From positions 2,728,001 to 2,792,000 of the forward strand of contig JAEVHH010000006.1 in assembly GCA_017607445.1 (NCBI GenBank): DNA of 64,000 nt. Direction: 5' to 3'. Both the position numbers and the translations under genes were made by a program. The first letter of the stretch is position 1. Each line of letters begins with the position of its first letter. The DNA comes from Histoplasma ohiense. Its lineage: Eukaryota; Ascomycota; Eurotiomycetes; Onygenales; Ajellomycetaceae. Of this stretch, positions 58,600 to 64,000 are shown one piece after another. The notes under the pieces were generated by a model that did no database searches, was not told the origin of the DNA, and saw only the letters and a program-made list of their open reading frames with translations.

Positions 58600-60512
58600 A
58601 AGCAGCTGCTGCATTGGAAATATGAACAACTAGACTGTGAGATAAATGATTATTGATGATGAATATGTGAATGCTGACAGAAGTGGGATGGTCAATGGTG
58701 TGGACACTAATGAATTCTGGTGTGGATGCAAACTTCATGTCCCATGCCTGGGCATCAAAATATTTCTCAAAGACAGAAGATAAACCAAAAGTAGTGGAAG
58801 CAGTTGATAATCATAAGATTAAATCATATGGACAATGAAGAGCTGCAATGAAGATTATCAATGATGAATATATTCTCTGAGAAGAATTCCACCATTTTGA
58901 AGAGGCTGACATTAGCAGATATGATGTAATTTTGAGCATGCTGTGATTGGAAGCTGCAAACCCTGATATTGACTGGGTGTGAAGATGCTGAATCTATAGA
59001 AAAGCATTGAATATTAACCACATGCATCTGAATACTGCTAAAGAATTTGCAACACTAATTGATGATGGTAATATTATATTTGCTGCCTTATCATTACAAG
59101 CTGTGAGTGCAGCAACTGAGTCAAATATCCCAGATGATTATAAAGATTATCTTGATGTATTCCAAGAAGACATATCTGATGCAGAACATGCATCTCATGA
59201 TCATGTCATAGAGCTCAAACCTGGCAAGAAACCCCCATACCAATTGATATATAACTTATCACCTCAAGAACTCTCTGTCCTCCGAGAATATATTGAAAAG
59301 ATGTTAGAGAAGAATTGGATACATTCATTCAAGAGCTCAGCCAGTGTGTCAGTGTTATTCATGCTGAAGAAAGATGGAACTCTGCATCTTTGTGTAGATT
59401 ATTGAGGATTGAATGAAATAACAGTCAAGAATCAATATCCACTGCCCTTGATAAGTGAAATACTTGATAGATTAGCAGGTGTCAAAATATATATGCAACT
59501 GAATCTTAGAGATGTGTATCATAGAATTTGCATATGAGCAGGAGATGAATGAAAAACAGCATTTTGAACATGATATGGACACTTTGAATATCTAGTCTTA
59601 TCTTTTGGGCTAACCAATGCCCCTGCAATCTTTCAATCTTATATCAACAAAGCCCTCAGCGACCTTTTAGATGTATATTGCATGGCTTATCTTGACAATA
59701 TTGTAATCTATTCAAACATGCTTGATGAACATGTCGTCCATGTTAAGAATGTGCTGGAATGGTTAAGGTGATGGAGACTATATGCCAAACTTAGTAAGTG
59801 TATGTTCCACACAACAGAAATTGGATTTTTGAGTTTTGTGGTTACCATGCAGAGCATTACTGTCGAGAAATGCTGTGTCAACATGATTCTAGATTGGCCA
59901 GAACTGCAAACTATAAATGAATTGCAAATATTTCTAGGATTTGTCAATTTCTATTGTCAATTCATATACAAGTTCTCAATAATAACAGCACCCCTGACTG
60001 AATTGTTAAAAGGTTATGAAATGAAAAGGGGGAAGAATAATGCACCTGTCCAGTTAGATGAAAACTGCAAGCACACAATTTTGCAGTTAAAAGAATGCTT
60101 TACAAAAGCACCATTGTTGATCCACTTTGATCTGCAGTGAAAACTCTGTATAGAAATGGATGGATCTGATGTTGCAATCACTGCAGTAATATCACAATTA
60201 ATGGATGATGATCACTGACACCCAATTGCATTTTGGTCTAGAAAGCTCACAGAAACAGAAAGATGTTATCAAATATATGATCTAGAAATGTTACTGATTG
60301 TAGAAGCTTTCAGGCAATGACACCACTACTTACATGATAGCAGGCACTCAATAACTGTTTTATCTGACCATGTCAACCTCCAGTGCTTCATGACAACAAA
60401 GCAGCTAAATGAGCATCAGATTCACTGAATGGAAATGCTCTCAGCATTCAATTTTGAAATAGAGCACTGTTCTGGGAAAAATAATCCCACAGATGCATCA
60501 AGTTGTTGCTCA
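58600..60512 (+). pseudogene. Family B pol (B3), truncated
   Basis: In the -1 frame relative to gag. Protease active site NSG (58713-58721; Asp to Asn), followed by ANFMSHAWASKYF. Reverse transcriptase has a 132-codon open stretch from 59007 (LHLCVDY at its end), catalytic YLDN (59688-59699), and an open connection/RNase H segment 59802-60140. RNase H keeps IEMDGSDVAITAV (about 60156) and FNFEIEHCSGKNNPTD (about 60448). D2 truncates it before the integrase. Stops are TGA. Confidence 0.85.
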
Positions 60513-60670
60513 CATCTACATTCTTACAACTACCCACGAACGTAGGGGTACATTTGAATTTTTCCATTTTCTAACTGTTTTTGTATAATTTTAACCCTTC
60601 AACCCATTCAACATCATTGCACACCCTCTGCGATTACTCTACGTGTGTGTACTGCACAGGTTGAGTGGTC

Positions 60671-62251
60671 ATGGAGCCCTCAACGCCCTCCCGTCCACCC
60701 AAGGACATTGACACGGCCTACACCAGGCCACTGAAGCCGGAGTCACCGGCCAATTTTGTTACTGAAAAGACTGGCAAGAGGCAGAGAAAGACTGTTACAA
60801 TGCCTCCTCCAGTTCTCAAAGGAGTCAGTGACAGCATCCCCACGGCCACCTCTCAGCTACAGAAGCAGTTTGAGAAGGCTCAACAGCAACAGAATCTGTG
60901 GCAGAAGGCCCTCATCAGATTGGCAAAGACTCTGAACAGCTGGGTTGAGGAGGAGAAGCAGCCAGCCAGCCAGAACTTTGCCCAAGCCTTCTGTGAAAGA
61001 TTCATCACATATGTGACAGCAGATCTGAGTGCAGCATCAACTCTGAGAGAGAGTGCTGCCCCAGACACTCGCCCACAGTCAAATCCAGTGAAGGCAGCTG
61101 CAAGGAAGCCAACTATCTGGGCAGGCATCACACAGAAGAGGAAAAATTCTGCCCTCTCTGAAGCTACTTCTGTCAAGACTGCAGCTTCCTCAGCTGGCAG
61201 AGCTAGTGGAGCCGGCCTGCAGCTCAAGAACACCAGTCAGTCAAGGAGCCCCACAGAGGGCACAAAGCAGCAGGAGGACCCATGAGTTCTTATCACCCTT
61301 CAGCCAGAGAAATGGATCACCCAGCTGCAGCCATATACTGTGCAGCAGGCGATTGTTGCAAACATCCAGGGGGTGGGGGATGTGGCTAATGTGCTGAAGG
61401 TGGAGCCCACCAGGACAGATTGGGCAATCACATCAAGCAACAGAGGCATATGTGATGCTCTGACCACTGAGAAGGCAGTGGCTACTCTCTGTGAAGTCCT
61501 TGGCACCACAGAGATTCAGCTACCAGAGTGGTGGTACAATTATGCTGTCCCAGAAGTCCTGGAATTCATCCAGGACTGGGAAGGGGCAAGAATCCCCACA
61601 GACAAGATGATTGAGGGAGAGGTTCTGACTCAGGCAAAGGTAAAATCAGTGAGCTGTCAACCCTCACGACATGGAGTGAACCCCAAGACAGAGAAGATTA
61701 CATGAATTGTCTCCTTCCTCACCTCAGTGAAAGGCTTCTCACTCTTCAATGCCAGTGAGAGGGCCAGACTCATTGAGAAAAGGCCACTGGCAGTGAGACA
61801 TGATCCAGGATGTCAGGGGTACTGCCACCCATCAAAGTGTGTGCAACTGGCGAGATGCTCCAACTGCAGCGAGCCCACAAGCTGGCACGAGGGGCCAACA
61901 GGTGTGGAGTGCAAGAGAGCATCACAGTGTGCCAACTGCTGCCAACTCTACCCAGCTGGACATCAGCACTGCCCTGCCACGCCCAGGCGCGTGAACAGCA
62001 TCCTCAGGTGCCTAACTCAAAAGAAGCTAGCAGCTGTCCGCCGTCTTGGCAACAGATGCCACAGGGATGCTCAGGAGCAGCAACCACCACCAGCACAGCC
62101 AGCACCAATGATTGCAGTGGTGGTACCTACACCATCCACTCAATCAACCCAGCCAACACAGCCCGCTGGGCTAGCACCCTGCAAGTGGGCAGCTACTCAG
62201 AGCTTCATCAGTGAAGAGAATGCCACCTGGCAGATGGCCCGCACCAGGTGA
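60671..62251 (+). pseudogene. LINE D2 ORF1 (nucleic-acid-binding protein)
   Basis: First ATG at 60671. One frame of 527 codons to TGA 62249-62251, interrupted only by TGA at 61283-61285 and 61703-61705, at positions consistent with Trp. The N-terminus is Pro/Lys-rich and basic (GKRQRKTVTMPPP), followed by a Gln-rich helical stretch, then a folded middle region (about residues 215-340). A C-terminal set of zinc knuckles lies at about 61806-61980 (GCQGYCHPSKC, CSNC-x5-H, CANC-x7-H-x2-C), and a Gln/Pro/Thr-rich tail. Such ORF1 proteins bind the element RNA. Confidence 0.82.
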
Positions 62252-62391
62252 CACTCAGCCCACACAGCAGGGCAGCAGCATAGCCAAGCAGTCAAAGAGC
62301 AGTCTAGCCCCAGCATGCAGACAACAGATCTAGAACCCTTCAATCTCATTCTGCAGATGGACTTTGGCAGCAGCTCACCAAGTGACTCCTC

Positions 62392-64000
62392 ATGCTAGAA
62401 CACCAACACCAGCAACACAGCTGGCACTGCAGGAACAACCAGCAGGAAAATCACCCTCTGCAGGTCTTTTGGGCAAATACAGCCAGAGCAGCCCTCTGTC
62501 ACACAGCAGCTCTACAGCTTGCTTTCAAGCAGGGCTGTGAAGTGATCTGTATACAGAAGCCTTACACACACCCTGGCACCAAGACTTCTAATCACCCAGT
62601 ATATGAGTGCTTTGCATCCATAGACCACTGGGATGACACTAACCTGGAGCAGTGAGAGGAGGAGAGGCCCTGGGTCATGACATACATACACAAAGGTTCA
62701 AAGATAAGGGCACAGCAACACTGATCTGTGCAAAACAGAGACCTGCTGTGGATCAGTGTCAATGACTGCCACATTCTCAATGTGTACAGACAGCCTGAGA
62801 CAGACACAGTCATGAACTATCTGATCAATTTGAGCCCACCAGCCTGCTGTCTAGTAGATGGGGATTTCAATGTATGACATGATGCCTTTGAACCAGAGGC
62901 AGTGAATCTGCACCAAGGAGGGGAGCTTGTCCAGTGGGCCAGTGAACACAGAATGGACTTTGTGGAAGAGATAGGCATTTCAACTCATGTAGCAGATCAT
63001 GTGATTGATCTCACCTTCTTCAATGTGGTCTTTGCTTCCACTTCAGTGCACCAAGATTTACACTGCAGCTCAGATCATCAGTCTATGATTACTATGCTGC
63101 TGACAACATCTCAGACACAGCAGAGCAGGGCTCAGATCAAGATCACAGACTCCCAGCTGAAGCTCTTTGCAGATCTTGTCAGAGATCTCATGATGGACAT
63201 GCCTTGCTCAGATAGAGTTGAGAATGCAGCACAGCTTGATGATCTGACCTGATGCTTCATCCAGGATCTCCTGACTGCAGCTCAGGCAGTCAGCAAGCCA
63301 GTGCAACAAGGACAGACTACAGCCCTCTGATGGACAGCAGACTGCCAAAGAGCACATTGAGAGCTCACCACTCACCAGACAGAGGCTGCAAAGCACCGGT
63401 TCAAGGACACAGTGTGCAAGGTCAAGTGTGCATACTGAAGACAGGTGATCAATGAGGCCAGAGATGGCAGGGATCTGTACCAGATGGTAGCATGGCATGG
63501 GCTGGAACCCAACCTCAGAGCACCCCCTCTGGTGGTTGGGGACCAGATCATAGAAGAGACAGCTGCCAAAGCTGAGGCACTTTGACAAGCCATTCTGAAG
63601 CAATACAACTCAGCCAATGATTTGGAATACAACTCATTGAATGATGAGCACTGAAGTGGCATGGGAAACCTGCTCTGGGACCCCTGGGTTGAGATGGAGG
63701 AGGTAGAGTGCAACATCATTGAAGTACAGAGTATCTCTCCAGGCACGGATGGAATCACAGTGTGGCTGCTCAAGGCATGCTGACAGCATGTGTCTCTCTT
63801 TGTACAGCAGCTATACAACTGCTGCCTCCGGCTCTGCCACTTCCCACAAACCTGAAAGCTGGCAGAGGTGGCAATGATACTCAAGATAGATAAGAGGGAT
63901 AGAAGCTTGATCTGCTTCTGAAGGCTCATTGCCCTTCTCTCAGTAATCTCCAAGGAGCTGGAATGCATTGTTGCAAGGTGACTGGTGTACATGGCACTCA
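62392..64000 (+). pseudogene. LINE D2 ORF2 (endonuclease and reverse transcriptase start)
   Basis: Single frame to the window end with more than ten stops, all TGA. The AP-type endonuclease begins with HTAALQLAFKQGCEVICIQ (about 62500); the catalytic Glu of the QEPY motif is Lys (CIQKPYTHP, near 62548). DGDFNV (about 62856), THVADHVIDLTF (about 62983) and SSDHQSM (about 63067) are present. The linker with a TGA-Trp pair (63330) follows, then the start of the reverse transcriptase (SPGTDGITVWLLKAC about 63735; LIALLSVISKELE about 63925). ATG at 62392 is a guess for the start. The gap 62252-62391 is the inter-ORF spacer. Confidence 0.8.

Larger units (their letters stand above)
57165..60512 (+). 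mobile_element. Family B copy B3, interrupted by D2
   Basis: 271-bp 5' LTR, gag, protease, reverse transcriptase and most of RNase H; at about 60513 LINE D2 interrupts it. It is the least decayed family B copy, with several CpGs and TGG codons left. The 3' half is outside the window. Confidence 0.9.
60513..64000 (+). mobile_element. Tad1-like LINE D2 (5' part)
   Basis: GC-rich non-LTR element inserted in B3 RNase H, continuing past the window end. It has a 5' untranslated region (60513-60670), ORF1 with zinc knuckles, and ORF2 with an AP-type endonuclease followed by reverse transcriptase. All in-frame stops in both ORFs are TGA. CpGs are commonest in the first 300 bp. Confidence 0.85.

Noticed and set aside
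61300..63992. Several long minus-strand frames (for example 63372-63992, 206 codons)
   Set aside because: They overlap the well-supported LINE D2 ORFs, whose domains are on the plus strand; GC-rich sequence with TGA-only decay leaves long chance frames on the other strand.
1..64000. TGA read as Trp (altered genetic code)
   Set aside because: Many TGA codons do sit at Trp positions, but others sit at Arg positions where sister copies have CAA or CGA-derived codons. The open D1 reverse transcriptase uses TGG for Trp, and base changes outside codons show the same CpG pattern.

Overview
The window looks like heterochromatic DNA from a filamentous fungus, most likely an ascomycete of the Pezizomycotina. 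This rests on Ty3/Gypsy elements whose integrases end in a chromodomain, a Tad1-like LINE, introns of 47-60 nt with GTAAGT donors and CTAAC-type branch sites, and heavy CpG-directed decay resembling RIP or deamination of methylated cytosine. I cannot name the species. I found no convincing single-copy host gene: almost every base belongs to a nested transposon.

Three chromovirus families are present, which I call A, B and C. Family A (LTR about 533 bp) has five copies: A3 1-12913, A4 12914-31458 on the minus strand, A1 32492-44652, A2 33033-39114 and A5 from 52955. Family B (LTR 271 bp) has three: B1 5326-12469 on the minus strand, B2 31459-49625, and B3 from 57165. Family C (LTR 263-273 bp) has C1 13873-21336 on the minus strand, C2 21985-29414, and a fragment at 49627-50014. 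There is also a hAT-like non-autonomous element (H1, 13621-29730), a GC-rich tRNA-headed SINE-like block (50343-51086), an AT-rich LINE (D1) and a GC-rich Tad1-like LINE (D2, 60513-64000).

Nesting can be read from target-site duplications. B2 is the oldest base on the left; A4 and A1 are inserted in it. A4 carries A3 and H1. A3's 3' LTR carries B1 (TSD ATAAT). H1 (8-bp TSD) carries C1 (TSD GAGTG) and C2 (TSD ACTAG) in opposite orientation. A1 (TSD AAGAA) carries A2 (TSD CAAAT). On the right, the start of a family C LTR carries the SINE/LINE block, which carries A5, which carries B3, which carries D2.

In the gag and pol copies inspected, pol lies in the -1 frame relative to gag, and reading frames mostly persist over kilobases without indels, broken by stops that are overwhelmingly TGA (from TGG and CGA). 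All three LTR families have a sequence just inside the 5' LTR that is the reverse complement of a segment inside the LTR downstream of a TATA box. That is the signature of Tf1-type self-primed reverse transcription. Families B and C both carry an extra gene on the opposite strand between pol and the 3' LTR. In B it is a three-exon gene encoding a Cys/His-rich protein, with exon lengths identical in both copies. These two features, self-priming and antisense accessory genes, are the most interesting biology here.
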